Shown: positions 53,314 through 61,763 of the stretch, in pieces
Layout: each line of letters begins with the position of its first letter
Position numbering within the stretch: the first letter of the stretch is position 1
NCBI GenBank assembly: GCA_963759125.1
Contig: CAVWXN010000001.1
Coordinates: 186,001 to 250,000, forward strand
Source: JABDQA01 sp963759125
GTDB lineage: Bacteria > Desulfobacterota > Desulfobulbia > Desulfobulbales > Desulfocapsaceae
Length of the DNA: 64,000 nt
Direction: 5' to 3'
Made by a program: the position numbers and the translations under genes
Notes under the pieces: generated by a model
Databases searched by the model: none
The model's input: the letters and a program-made list of their open reading frames with translations, nothing else
What the model was told of the DNA's origin: nothing

Positions 53314-54573
53314 TCAGCGTTTGTCGCTGCTGAAGTCAACCTGGAAGCTCAGGTAGAGGGTGATCAGGATAATGCCGGCCGAGATACCGAAGAGCAGCCG
53401 GTAGCTGTCCTGCTGCAGCCAGGCGAAATGATCGAGCAACTTGCCGAAGAGCAGTGGATAACCCGCCGCAAACGGCAGGGTCAGGAGCGGGGCCATGGAG
53501 AAGTAAGGAGTCGCGTCGGTTCTGGCTGCAAACCTCTTCACCGATGGCGGATAGACGACATTACGTATGGCCCGGACAAAGCCGAGCATAAAGCTGATGA
53601 TAAAGAAAGCCGGGGCTGACGGAAAAAAGACGAGTAGGGTGAGCAGGGCCAGAGTAACGAATTTGGAAAGGATGAACTTCTGTTTTAGACTCAACAGGTT
53701 CATGGCGCCCAGCAGGATATTGACTGTTATCGACCCACCGTATATGCAGGCCACGAAAAACCCGGCGGCAACTGCTGGAGCCACCCCATAGAAGCCGGTG
53801 GCATAGTTTGCATAGAATGAGAACACCGTCAGAATCACGTAGAAATCGAGATCGGCCGCCAGAAAAAGCAGGAACTTTCTGTTTGCCGTGATGTCGGCAA
53901 GCGACTCACGGATATGCTGAAAAAATGTCGTATCGTCCGGTTCCGGATCCTCGGGGTCGAGCTCTTCTTTGGTCAGCAGAAAACTGACGGCTCCCAGGGC
54001 AAAGACCAGACCGGTAAGCATGAAAACCCAAGCCGCGCTGACTGGAGAGAAGGCAAACTTCTCTACCATTTTGAGAATAAAAAAACTGGATATGATTTTG
54101 CCGATATTCTGAAACATCATCATGTAGCCAAGTCCCGGAACCGTTTTGGCCTCGGAGAATATCCTGACCAGATAGTTCAGCCACACCGGTATTCCCATGC
54201 CCAAAGAGATGGAGAAGAGCGCATAGAAAACCAGGAAGAACGGCAGAATATAGGCGGGGTCTTTGATAATCAACAGCAGGATGCCGAAGACCAGCACCAG
54301 GATGGCGGCCGCCAGATGCAGACCGATGACCAGTGGACGTTTAAAGCGGTAATTCCTTGAGTAATAACTGGCAAAAATCGGGAAGCAGGAAATGCCGACT
54401 ATGAACAAAAAAGGGACACTGCCGATAAGCAGGCTGGAGGCCCCCAGCGATTTCAGAAAGAGCTGAAGAAAGGTCGATTCCAGGACGATCGGAAACCCAA
54501 GTCCCCAGAAAAACTCTACGACCGAGACGCCGAACACGTTGCGAGAATAATAGCGGTCCTTGCGGCTGTCCAT
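53314..54573 (-). CDS. MFS transporter
   Basis: A 419-residue protein with 12 predicted helices. It shows a PVWLNYLVRIFSEAKTVPG loop 4-5 region and a charged central cytoplasmic loop (EELDPEDPEPDDTTFF) separating the two halves. It begins 22 bases downstream of the DUF166 gene on the same strand, so it is probably in that operon. The substrate is unknown; a role linked to C1 or cofactor metabolism is only positional inference. Confidence 0.83.
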   Translation of the reverse strand: MDSRKDRYYSRNVFGVSVVEFFWGLGFPIVLESTFLQLFLKSLGASSLLIGSVPFLFIVGISCFPIFASYYSRNYRFKRPLVIGLHLAAAILVLVFGILLLIIKDPAYILPFFLVFYALFSISLGMGIPVWLNYLVRIFSEAKTVPGLGYMMMFQNIGKIISSFFILKMVEKFAFSPVSAAWVFMLTGLVFALGAVSFLLTKEELDPEDPEPDDTTFFQHIRESLADITANRKFLLFLAADLDFYVILTVFSFYANYATGFYGVAPAVAAGFFVACIYGGSITVNILLGAMNLLSLKQKFILSKFVTLALLTLLVFFPSAPAFFIISFMLGFVRAIRNVVYPPSVKRFAARTDATPYFSMAPLLTLPFAAGYPLLFGKLLDHFAWLQQDSYRLLFGISAGIILITLYLSFQVDFSSDKR

Positions 54574-54594
54574 TGGGATCCTGACAGACCCGTG

Positions 54595-55227
54595 TTATAA
54601 TGCTTTGAGAATCTTTTTTACGGCATCGGCCAGTGCCTTGCTGTGCACCCTACCGGCGAAATGAACCGGGCTCTTGCCGTGGATCGGGTCCCAGCCGGCC
54701 GGGTCGGCAAAGCAGTAAAACTGGGTGTCCAGACCCATTTTTCGCGGAGCATCTTCGATATGGACACCAAGCATCCGCCTGGCGGCTGCCCAGGAGGCAC
54801 CGCATGGAGCCCCCCGGATTACCCGCACATCTTTTATAACGCCATCTTCGATTTCCACCTCAAATTCGGGGGCGCCAAACCGCTCGCCATAGTTTCCAAG
54901 ACCGTCCTGCCTTGGCAGTCCGCATCAGGTGGGCGGCGTCAACACCCATTTGTTTGACAGTTTTTTGCCCGAGGCAATTACGGGGATATCTTTTGCTGCA
55001 CACAAGGCGGCCAGATCGAGGGACAGATCTTTATGGGTAAGAAAATCGAGCACCAGATCAGCATCGAGGTCGGCGGGCAGATAAGGGCTGGTGTCATCGA
55101 TGATATCTGGCAGGTCCACATCGATCGAGACAACATCGAGGGTTATGACATCGCTGCCGAATTCCCTCACTGCTTCGATCTTTCTCTCACCACTGCCGTT
55201 CTGCTGAAACACACTGACGCGCTGCAT
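54595..55227 (-). CDS. DUF166 protein with in-frame UGA, candidate selenoprotein
   Basis: A 210-residue protein of the DUF166 family, common in organisms with CODH/ACS or methanogenesis. Two open frames (55227-54928 and 54924-54595) are in the same frame, interrupted only by TGA at 54927-54925 (codon 101). The text around it, TPPT-[UGA]-CGLPRQDGLGNYGERF, reads on seamlessly, and from memory the family has Cys-Cys here, so the UGA sits at a conserved cysteine. A stem CCAAG/CTTGG with a 10-base loop containing GGU lies 12-32 bases downstream, the placement of a bacterial SECIS. Other conserved parts: VFQQNGSGERKI, PYLPADLDADLVLDFLTH, RGAPCGASW. Selenocysteine is strongly suggested; a nonsense mutation is the alternative. 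Confidence 0.72.
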
Positions 55228-55284
55228 GGATGATACCTATCCTCCGGTCTTTCTCTATATTGTTCCAGTTACTCGCTTTTTAGA

Positions 55285-55410
55285 AAATTAGGGTTTTTGT
55301 TCAAAATCAAGACGCGCATGGAAATTTTACCGCAGGCATAAAAATGATATGTCGAGGATAAAATTTTCATGCGCAACGCAGAGTTTGGGCAAAAAGACAA
55401 TTTTCCCTTC
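55285..55410. repeat. Long palindromic dispersed repeat, copy 2
   Basis: Shares GATATGTCGAGGATAAAATT and flanking sequence with copy 1 at 11107-11255 (core 55299-55396 against 11138-11234). The arms GCGCATGGAAATTTTACC and GATAAAATTTTCATGCGC can pair. The outer perfect arms of copy 1 are not conserved here. Confidence 0.75.
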
Positions 55411-55414
55411 CTAT

Positions 55415-55801
55415 TTAAATGTCCAGCCTCACCCACCTGGTGCAAAAACGATTGGCGGCTTCCAGCAGCTTCTTGGTGCGGGCCGATTGATGTACCACAG
55501 CCCTTATGGATCCGCCGGCATCCCTGAAGAGGATCATACCGTCTTCCAGCGCCTCTATTTTCGCCCCCCTTGTCACCTTCATCTGTCCCGCTGTTTCGCA
55601 GTAGTCAAGCTCATCATCCTGGAACTGATAGTAACCGGTCTGGGCCAGGGCATGGAATTCATGTTTGTTGATCGTGCCGGAGAGATGCATCGCTTTTATA
55701 TAGCCCGGCTCATCGACTGCTCTTTCAGGAATGATCAGCAGACAATCACAGTCGGCAGTGCCGTCAGGGGTCCAGCTGAGACGCAGAGATTCACTGTCCA
55801 T
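55415..55801 (-). CDS. Conserved-looking hypothetical in C1 cluster
   Basis: A 128-residue soluble protein; its ATG overlaps the stop of the MetE-like gene (TAATG), so the two are translationally coupled and probably work together. Visible features: CDCLLIIPERAVDEPGYIKA, a DYCE motif, and AVVHQSARTKKLLEAANRF near the end. I do not recognise the family. It could be a small partner or regulator of the methyltransferase. Confidence 0.6.
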   Translation of the reverse strand: MDSESLRLSWTPDGTADCDCLLIIPERAVDEPGYIKAMHLSGTINKHEFHALAQTGYYQFQDDELDYCETAGQMKVTRGAKIEALEDGMILFRDAGGSIRAVVHQSARTKKLLEAANRFCTRWVRLDI

Positions 55802-56868
55802 TAGAGGAAACGCTCCCGGATCAGAGCCGAAACATCCCTTGTCATTTCCAGTACGCGGCGGGCCTGCTGTTCGGTAACCGCACCGGTGCCGCAGCTTGGG
55901 GTAATCAGGGTCTGCTTCACCACCTGGTCCCTGGGCACGCCGAGTTCTTCAAGCTGCTGGAGCTGTCCAATCCATCTGTCCACCAGATTTTCAGTTGTTT
56001 CGCCTTCGATTAACTCGGCCGTGGTTGGAACAATCCCGGAAGCCAGGATGCCGCCCCGGTTTAAAAAGGCAACCAGATGATCACTAAAGAGTATAAGCTT
56101 GTCAAAAAATGAGTAGGCGTCGAAACTGACGACGTCGACCCCGGTATCTAAAAGGACCGGCCATTCTGTGTTGGCGCAGACGTGCACACCGGTCAGTCCA
56201 CCCTCTTCCCTGACCCCCTCATAGACTTCACTCAGGCAGGTATTGATATCTTCCGGGGTGATGGTGATAAAGGCCGAAGATCCAAATCCGGACAGACCGG
56301 GCTCATCAAAGAATAACAGCGGCCGCTCTTTTATCTGCGCCATCATTCGGGTCTGGTACCTGGCCCGCATGGCGAGCAGCTTGACGGCGGCATCACGAAG
56401 CTGCTCGTCGTAAAACAGGGCCCGTCCCTGCTGATCAGCCAGTCCAGTGCAGAAGGTTATCGGCCCCGTGATCTGTCCTTTCAGGCCGATGAGATCAGTT
56501 TGTCGCCGGCCAGCCTCCTCCAGAAAAAGCTCAAATCCGGGGGCATCGCCAGGAGTCATTGCAAAGCGTGAATCCTCCAGTGCAACGGCCCCCTCGACCA
56601 CTCCGAGATAGTCCTCAAAAAAAGCCAGAAATTCGGTTTCGAAATCCGCTCCTGAAGAATCTATAAAGACCCTGTCCTCTGTCTGCGTGATACCCGGCAA
56701 CCCCGGCAGAAACTGGAGCAACATCCCTTCATTTCGATAATGGGGAAGCTGGGGCCAGATTGGAATCTGCGGTGTGTGGTCGAAGATAAGCTGCACCGCA
56801 GCACGGTGATCCAGATGGGGAAGACTGCCGATTAATACGGGCTGGCAGTCGGCTTCGAAACTATTCAT
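55801..56868 (-). CDS. Core-MetE-type methionine synthase
   Basis: A 355-residue protein equal to the C-terminal catalytic half of cobalamin-independent methionine synthase, in the UROD/MetE fold. Zinc-ligand motifs are visible: GLTGVHVCANTEW (His, Cys) and PSCGTGAV (Cys); also DEPGLSGFG. It lacks the folate-binding N-terminal half of MetE, as in the folate-independent core-MetE groups (MesA-MesD). Its position beside CODH/ACS genes fits the group thought to take methyl from the corrinoid iron-sulfur protein. Coupled to the hypothetical gene downstream. Confidence 0.8.
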   Translation of the reverse strand: MNSFEADCQPVLIGSLPHLDHRAAVQLIFDHTPQIPIWPQLPHYRNEGMLLQFLPGLPGITQTEDRVFIDSSGADFETEFLAFFEDYLGVVEGAVALEDSRFAMTPGDAPGFELFLEEAGRRQTDLIGLKGQITGPITFCTGLADQQGRALFYDEQLRDAAVKLLAMRARYQTRMMAQIKERPLLFFDEPGLSGFGSSAFITITPEDINTCLSEVYEGVREEGGLTGVHVCANTEWPVLLDTGVDVVSFDAYSFFDKLILFSDHLVAFLNRGGILASGIVPTTAELIEGETTENLVDRWIGQLQQLEELGVPRDQVVKQTLITPSCGTGAVTEQQARRVLEMTRDVSALIRERFL

Positions 56869-56919
56869 TGAATATCCTTTGATTTATTCGACCTAAGCCC
56901 AATCCATCCGATCAGCTTG

Positions 56920-56970
56920 GGTGGTGCAATGGTTGCTCAGAGCCTCCGCCGGGATCTCTCTCGCACCCTT
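56920..56970. promoter_or_regulatory. Possible structured leader of the MetE-like gene
   Basis: GGTGC (from 56922) can pair with GCACC about 40 bases on, enclosing a second CAGAG/CTCT stem. It lies 50-100 bases before the MetE-like start. No known riboswitch signature matches. Otherwise the 56869-57268 gap shows nothing I can support. Confidence 0.2.
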
Positions 56971-57268
56971 ACCTGAATGAGCTGCCTGGTCTTATGCAGC
57001 GGGGTAATTCTGCATCAGAGAAAAGTAACCCTCAGAACTATTTTGTCACTATTTTTTAACTTCGGCCGTCCGATGCAGCTCAGCCTGTCAAATTGCTACT
57101 GGCAATTTTCGTATAATGATTTATTGATTATCTATGTCTTTTCACACAGACATGATATAAATTTCAAAAATCAGATCGACCCTGTAGTAACGGTTTTGAC
57201 GTTGTATCTTGATAGATTGGTATAAAGGACAATTGGTTGAGAAACGAACCCAAACAAGAGAGGGAGTC

Positions 57269-57451
57269 ATGAAAATCACTCGAGACAAGACACTGGTAGA
57301 ATTAACCCCTGATAATCCGCAGGAAGCAAAGGAACTGGATGCCCTCTGGAGAGTAATCGTCGATTGCGCAAAATTTAACAAGAAGCTGGTGCCGATCGGC
57401 GAGTATATCCCGGGACAAAAAGAAGTGGCCCGCTTCAATATCGAAGAATAA
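57269..57451 (+). CDS. Small conserved-type hypothetical (60 aa)
   Basis: Start at ATG 57269 behind AGAGAGGGAG. A compact acidic/basic soluble protein (MKITRDKTLVELTPDNPQEA, then ELDALWRVIVDCAKFNKKLV) with a helix containing one Cys. A clear intrinsic terminator follows 37 bases after the stop, marking it as a monocistronic, well-expressed unit. I do not recognise the family. Confidence 0.65.
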   Translation: MKITRDKTLVELTPDNPQEAKELDALWRVIVDCAKFNKKLVPIGEYIPGQKEVARFNIEE

Positions 57452-57487
57452 TCCCATCCCTTCCATCTGTTGGCTTTACTATCCGCG

Positions 57488-57525
57488 GCCCCTGGGGAAA
57501 CAATTGTTTTCCCGGGGGCTTTTTA
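57488..57525 (+). terminator. Rho-independent terminator
   Basis: GCCCC-t-GGGGAAA stem pairs with TTTCCC-g-GGGGC around CAATTG and is followed by TTTTT. It lies after the 60-aa gene and just before the ybaK start. Confidence 0.85.
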
Positions 57526-57547
57526 ATTTTCTGGAGAATTCCGGGTC

Positions 57548-58018
57548 ATGACGCCAGCGGTTAATTTTCTGAAGAAACACAAAATCAAATTCACCCTGCA
57601 CCGCTACCAGCACGATCCGGATCATCCCTCCTACGGTCTCGAGGCGGCGGAAAAACTGGACCTCGATCCGAACCTGGTGTTCAAAACCCTGGTAGTACAG
57701 ATCGAAGGGAAAGAATTGGCAGTGGCGGTGGTGCCGGTGAATAGACAGCTCAACCTGAAATCATTGGCCCGGGTTCTCAGGGTAAAAAAAATCGCTATGG
57801 CCGACGCTAAGGCAGTGGCATCCGCAACAGGCTATATACTCGGTGGGGTCAGTCCTCTGGCCCAAAAAAAACGGTTGCGAACGGTCATAGATGAAACCGC
57901 CGCCGCTTGTTCGACCATTCTGATCAGCGGCGGGCGTCGGGGGCTGGAAATTGAGCTCGAGCCCGATGATCTGATCCGCCTCAGCGGGGCCGAGACAGGC
58001 TCGATCAGTTCGGGCTAG
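57548..58018 (+). CDS. ybaK: Cys-tRNA(Pro) deacylase YbaK/EbsC
   Basis: A 156-residue editing enzyme that hydrolyses mischarged Cys-tRNA(Pro). It has the YbaK pattern: HRYQHDP, VFKTLVVQIEGKELAVAVVP with the catalytic FKTL lysine, and GYILGGVSPLAQKKRL with the conserved GGxSP loop. Full length. The ATG starts 23 bases after the terminator. Convergent with cooC, with only eight bases between stops. Confidence 0.92.
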   Translation: MTPAVNFLKKHKIKFTLHRYQHDPDHPSYGLEAAEKLDLDPNLVFKTLVVQIEGKELAVAVVPVNRQLNLKSLARVLRVKKIAMADAKAVASATGYILGGVSPLAQKKRLRTVIDETAAACSTILISGGRRGLEIELEPDDLIRLSGAETGSISSG

Positions 58019-58026
58019 AGCTCAGA

Positions 58027-58806
58027 CTACTTTTTGTAATTCTGCAGCTCCGAGACGATCGAAAAAAGCTCTGGAGGTGCCTCTTCGATGGTCTCGAACG
58101 GCCGCCTGCCGTAGCGGTCCGCATCGATTATCTCCTGCTGCTCCGGCAGAAATCCGATGATTTCAAAGCCAGGCAGAGAGGATCTGATCAATTCCTCGTC
58201 TTCCTCGTCTCTTACCCGGTTGCCAAGCACCACGATTCTTTTAATTCCAATATCGTTGCCCAGTTTCCGAATTTTCTCCGCCGCCACCCGGCTCCGAGCT
58301 CCAGGATTTACTACAATCACCAGGGCATCCACCGAAGCTGAAGTGGCTCGACCGAGATGTTCGATGCCGGCTTCCATATCCATGAGTACGACATCGTCCC
58401 GATAAAGGACCAGGTGAGTCATCAAGGCCTTCAGGATGGTGCTTTCCGGACAGATGCAGCCGGAGCCGCCCTGCTGCACGGTTCCCATCACCAGCAGTTT
58501 GACATTGTCTCGCTCTCGCGAAAAACGCTCAGGTATATCATCGACTTTGGGATTGAGAGTAAAAAAACCGCCCATGGTGCCCGGCTCAGCGCCGGTCCTC
58601 TCGGCGATCAAATCCCTCAGCTCGGCGATGGGGGTAATCGGCTCACTCTCGTCAATTCCAAGCCCTGCAGCCAGATTGGATACCGGATCGGCATCGATGG
58701 CGATGACGTTGTTTTCCTTGTTGACGGCAAAACTCCTGGCCAGAAGAGCGGCTACGGTAGTCTTGCCTACTCCGCCTTTGCCGCCGATCGCGATTTTCAA
58801 ACCCAT
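58027..58806 (-). CDS. cooC: CooC/AcsF-type nickel-insertion ATPase
   Basis: A 259-residue P-loop ATPase of the MinD/CooC family that loads nickel into CODH or acetyl-CoA synthase. The deviant Walker A GKGGVGKTT is at the N-terminus, DADPVSNLA follows as switch I, and GSGCICPE contains the CxC pair that binds metal at the dimer interface. VLMDMEAGIEHLGR is Walker B. Placed in the acs operon 48 bases after the small hypothetical gene. Confidence 0.93.
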   Translation of the reverse strand: MGLKIAIGGKGGVGKTTVAALLARSFAVNKENNVIAIDADPVSNLAAGLGIDESEPITPIAELRDLIAERTGAEPGTMGGFFTLNPKVDDIPERFSRERDNVKLLVMGTVQQGGSGCICPESTILKALMTHLVLYRDDVVLMDMEAGIEHLGRATSASVDALVIVVNPGARSRVAAEKIRKLGNDIGIKRIVVLGNRVRDEEDEELIRSSLPGFEIIGFLPEQQEIIDADRYGRRPFETIEEAPPELFSIVSELQNYKK

Positions 58807-58854
58807 TGTATAATACTCCTCGACAGACAGGAAAAAATAGTTGCCTGCCCTCGA

Positions 58855-59157
58855 TCACTTAACGATTTTGCCGTCACTGTTGACTATGGCAACGGAAAAT
58901 CCGGCTTTCTCGGCATCTTTGGTTAACTCTTCGATATGCACTGCCTGCACTTCATACTTTTTTCCCTTCTCCCGCGGAAGTTGCAGAAAACAGTCATTGG
59001 CCGCCTCTTTACTTTCGAAGGCCGGAATAAAATTCACATCCTGCTCCTCATCGTAAAGCCCCAGGTAATGTCCATCTGTTTCCTTGTCGCTGACGACCAC
59101 CCAAAGCCAGCCCTCGCCCCCGCTGCTATCCATCGATTTATCCATTGTTTGCACCAT
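58855..59157 (-). CDS. Hypothetical protein in the acs operon
   Basis: One hundred residues, soluble, acidic. Motifs include GWLWVVVSDKETDGHYLGLY, the stretch FIPAFESKEAANDCFLQLP, and AGFSVAIVNSDGKIV at the end. It lies between acsE and cooC, all in one direction, and is probably co-transcribed with them. I do not recognise the family. ATG 59157 used; ATG at the fifth codon is possible. Confidence 0.6.
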   Translation of the reverse strand: MVQTMDKSMDSSGGEGWLWVVVSDKETDGHYLGLYDEEQDVNFIPAFESKEAANDCFLQLPREKGKKYEVQAVHIEELTKDAEKAGFSVAIVNSDGKIVK

Positions 59158-59218
59158 TAATTCGAGTAGTTCCCGCCTGTGGCGTGTCGGGCAAATGTAA
59201 TCACGAAAAAAAGAAAAG

Positions 59219-59350
59219 CCCCATTCTTTTTAAGAATGGGGACCATTTTGGCTGCTGGGGACACAATACCCATTGTGTCCCTTTGATAAGCACTAACGCG
59301 ATGGTTGAACAATTCTGCATAAGGGGGACACAATGGGTATTGTGTCCCCC
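59219..59350. repeat. REP/BIME-like palindrome cluster
   Basis: Three palindromes: CCCCATTCTT/AAGAATGGGG (59219-59241), GGGGACACAATACCCATTGT.. (59257-59281) and its inverted copy GGGGGACACAATGGGTATTG.. (59323-59350). The last two are the same unit in opposite orientation 41 bases apart, the arrangement of bacterial interspersed mosaic elements linked to RAYT transposases. It lies inside the acs operon between acsE and the 100-aa gene. Confidence 0.75.
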
Positions 59351-59358
59351 TTAGCCGT

Positions 59359-60249
59359 TCAGATGTCCAGGTAAGAATCCGAGAACAGGCTCTCTCCCAT
59401 AATGACCTTGACGGTCTTGATGTAATCGCCCAGTTCCTTGTCGATACTGGATGGGTCCGGAGCGGTGCCGTCCATGGCCTGATGGACGATGTCGACGATG
59501 TCCTGACGCTGGCCTTTGGCAACGGCGGTCAGGTTGGTGTCGAGCGGATCACTGATAACTGCTTTCATGCCATAGCGTTCGAGCATGACCATATAGGTAG
59601 TGTTGAGAATCGGCCTTAACTCCACCGGCGGGCCGTTGGAGATGTTTGAGAGACCGCAGGTGGACTTGGCGCCCGGGGCGATATCCTCGAGCATCATCAT
59701 GAAATTCATCAGACTAATCAGTTGCGGCTGCTGAATGTTGACCGGTGTGACAATGCCGTCAACCCAGATTCTCTCGTTTTCTACACCGGCTTCGTTGGCG
59801 GCATAGATCAACTCAACAGCCAAAGCTGCACGTTCGTTCTCATCCCGAGGCAGCCCATCGGGGCCCCAGAGCAGAGCAACCATATCGGCGTCGTACTTAT
59901 TGCACAGCGGCAGCATGGCTTCATAGCGCTCAGGACGGGCCATGATCGAGTTGATTATATGCGGCTGGGCAGCCGGTTTCAGAACTTTGAGTCCTTCCTC
60001 GATAGCAGCGATATTGGAAGTATCCAGCAGCAATGGCATATCAGGCACCACTTCCTGAACTGTCTGGCATACCCACGGCATCAATTCGTGACCGTCTTTC
60101 TTGGCCGGCCCGAGGTTGATATCGATATAATCCATGCCCTTTTCTTTCTGATCAAGGGCTTCTTCTTGAATTGGTTTTGCATCACGCTCCTTATAAGCGG
60201 TGCCAATCACCTTTGATATGACGTTCAGGCTTTCGCCGTGAAGTAACAT
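59359..60249 (-). CDS. acsE: 5-methyltetrahydrofolate:corrinoid iron-sulfur protein methyltransferase
   Basis: A 296-residue TIM-barrel enzyme of the Wood-Ljungdahl pathway that moves the methyl group between methyl-tetrahydrofolate and the corrinoid iron-sulfur protein. Visible family motifs: GMDYIDINLGPAKKDG, LLLDTSNIAAIEEGL, NSIMARPERYE, and TCGLSNISNGPP with the catalytic Asn region. AAAAGGAG precedes the ATG. Follows acsC by 88 bases in the same direction. Confidence 0.94.
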   Translation of the reverse strand: MLLHGESLNVISKVIGTAYKERDAKPIQEEALDQKEKGMDYIDINLGPAKKDGHELMPWVCQTVQEVVPDMPLLLDTSNIAAIEEGLKVLKPAAQPHIINSIMARPERYEAMLPLCNKYDADMVALLWGPDGLPRDENERAALAVELIYAANEAGVENERIWVDGIVTPVNIQQPQLISLMNFMMMLEDIAPGAKSTCGLSNISNGPPVELRPILNTTYMVMLERYGMKAVISDPLDTNLTAVAKGQRQDIVDIVHQAMDGTAPDPSSIDKELGDYIKTVKVIMGESLFSDSYLDI

Positions 60250-60337
60250 AGCCTCTCCTTTTTATCTAGATTTTGCCCGGTGAGTCGGAATGGTAAGGGT
60301 CCGCCGACAACACTCTGACTGTCGGCGGACGACTCGG

Positions 60338-61678
60338 TTATCTTGCTTTCAGGAAACCAGGAAGATGTGCAGCTTCCCTCGGACCGACGGTGATCGTCCA
60401 GCCGGAAAGTTCCTCCTCGACATCAGCAACAATTGATGCCGCATACCCGGGAATGATCAACTCGGTGTGTTTGACCTTGTCGGCAATACCGCTTTTTTTC
60501 ACAAAAAGGCCGACATCATCCCCACTGAACTTTCCTGCCGCCCAGGCAGTCAGCACCGAGAGACCTTCCGAATCCTTGATCAGCAGCCAGGTGGGCACCT
60601 TCGACGCCTCTATCTCACCGGAGACGATGAAGTAGGTCAAGGCAAAGTTGGTGGTCACCAGTACCGGTGAGTTCTCATCGGGGTTACCGATCTCGTAGAT
60701 ACCCTCGGTCACGGTCATTGGCCGCTGCGGATCGGTGAAGATGTTGAGACGCTCGAGCATGAGCGGGAACAACACTTCGGTGTCAAGATCGGACAGCACC
60801 ACAATGCCGCCATACTTGGACACGTACAATCCGGCAATAAGCGCTTCCATGTCACGGTTGGAGGCCATCTCGCACGGAAAAGCGATGGTCGGGAAACCGA
60901 CCGAACGGTTGCCGTCTTTGAGGGCCGCCCGGCGCAATCCAACCATATCTTCAAGTGCCTGCTTGACTTCCCGTGAACCAGGATCGAGGATCAGATCTTT
61001 GAGCCCCATACCGGTCAACTTGTCGGTCAGGGCGATAAGCCCATCGATGCTGTCAGCCTTGACGGCCAGCGGCAGCTCATTGTCGAGAGCCAGCTTGCCA
61101 TAGACATCGACATTTCCTTCGGTGGCAGCATAGATGACCGGGCGCTTGAACCCACAGGCCTCGATACCGGCAGCCATGACGCCGGCGTCGTCACTCATCA
61201 GCACCAGATTGAATTCCGAGGTTTCGGCTACCAGCTTGGCAAGGGCCGCAAAGGCATCCTTGTCGCCGTTGGCGTCCTTAACCGCGGCCAATTCAGGCCG
61301 CAGGTTGAACCCGACACGTTCGTACTGCAGAGCGTTCCAGATTTTCAATTTGGCTTCGACATCGGCAGCCGGCGTATCCGAGGTGATCATTCCGGCAAAC
61401 ATGGTCGGGTTGTAAAAAGTTTTTTCATGCCGGTACAAGACCGTCTCACCGCCTGTTTTGGCGGCTCGAACACCTTTTCCGATAGCAATCTGGCGAATCG
61501 GCGGTGCTGACGCCTCTTCCAGTTGAGCCCGGGCCTCATCTGATACATAGGGGCAGGCGTCCAGCTCTGCCTTGCCGGATGCCAGGTTCATGGCAAAGGC
61601 AAGACACGTCGGAACCCCGCACTCCTTGCAGTTCGTCTTCGGCAGGAGTTTGAAAATCTGCATTCCAGTTAATGCCAT
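60338..61678 (-). CDS. acsC: Corrinoid iron-sulfur protein large subunit
   Basis: A 446-residue gamma subunit. The N-terminal 4Fe-4S module shows KTNCKECGVPTCLAFAM followed by a fourth Cys (DACPYV); then a TIM-barrel part and a C-terminal B12-binding domain (~325-440). The corrinoid carries the methyl group to acetyl-CoA synthase. The gene lies between acsB and acsE. The small subunit gene acsD, which usually adjoins it, is not in the window. Confidence 0.94.
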   Translation of the reverse strand: MALTGMQIFKLLPKTNCKECGVPTCLAFAMNLASGKAELDACPYVSDEARAQLEEASAPPIRQIAIGKGVRAAKTGGETVLYRHEKTFYNPTMFAGMITSDTPAADVEAKLKIWNALQYERVGFNLRPELAAVKDANGDKDAFAALAKLVAETSEFNLVLMSDDAGVMAAGIEACGFKRPVIYAATEGNVDVYGKLALDNELPLAVKADSIDGLIALTDKLTGMGLKDLILDPGSREVKQALEDMVGLRRAALKDGNRSVGFPTIAFPCEMASNRDMEALIAGLYVSKYGGIVVLSDLDTEVLFPLMLERLNIFTDPQRPMTVTEGIYEIGNPDENSPVLVTTNFALTYFIVSGEIEASKVPTWLLIKDSEGLSVLTAWAAGKFSGDDVGLFVKKSGIADKVKHTELIIPGYAASIVADVEEELSGWTITVGPREAAHLPGFLKAR

Positions 61679-61763
61679 TGTTTTACTCTCCTTTTCTGTT
61701 TTTCGGGTCGTGAAAACAGGGCCGGCCGCTGATCTTCAGCGGCCGGCTGGGCCCGTTGGTTTA

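Noticed and set aside
56869..57000. Cobalamin or SAM riboswitch before the MetE-like gene
   Set aside because: Diagnostic boxes (GCCACTG for cobalamin, the SAM-I core) are absent; only generic helices remain.
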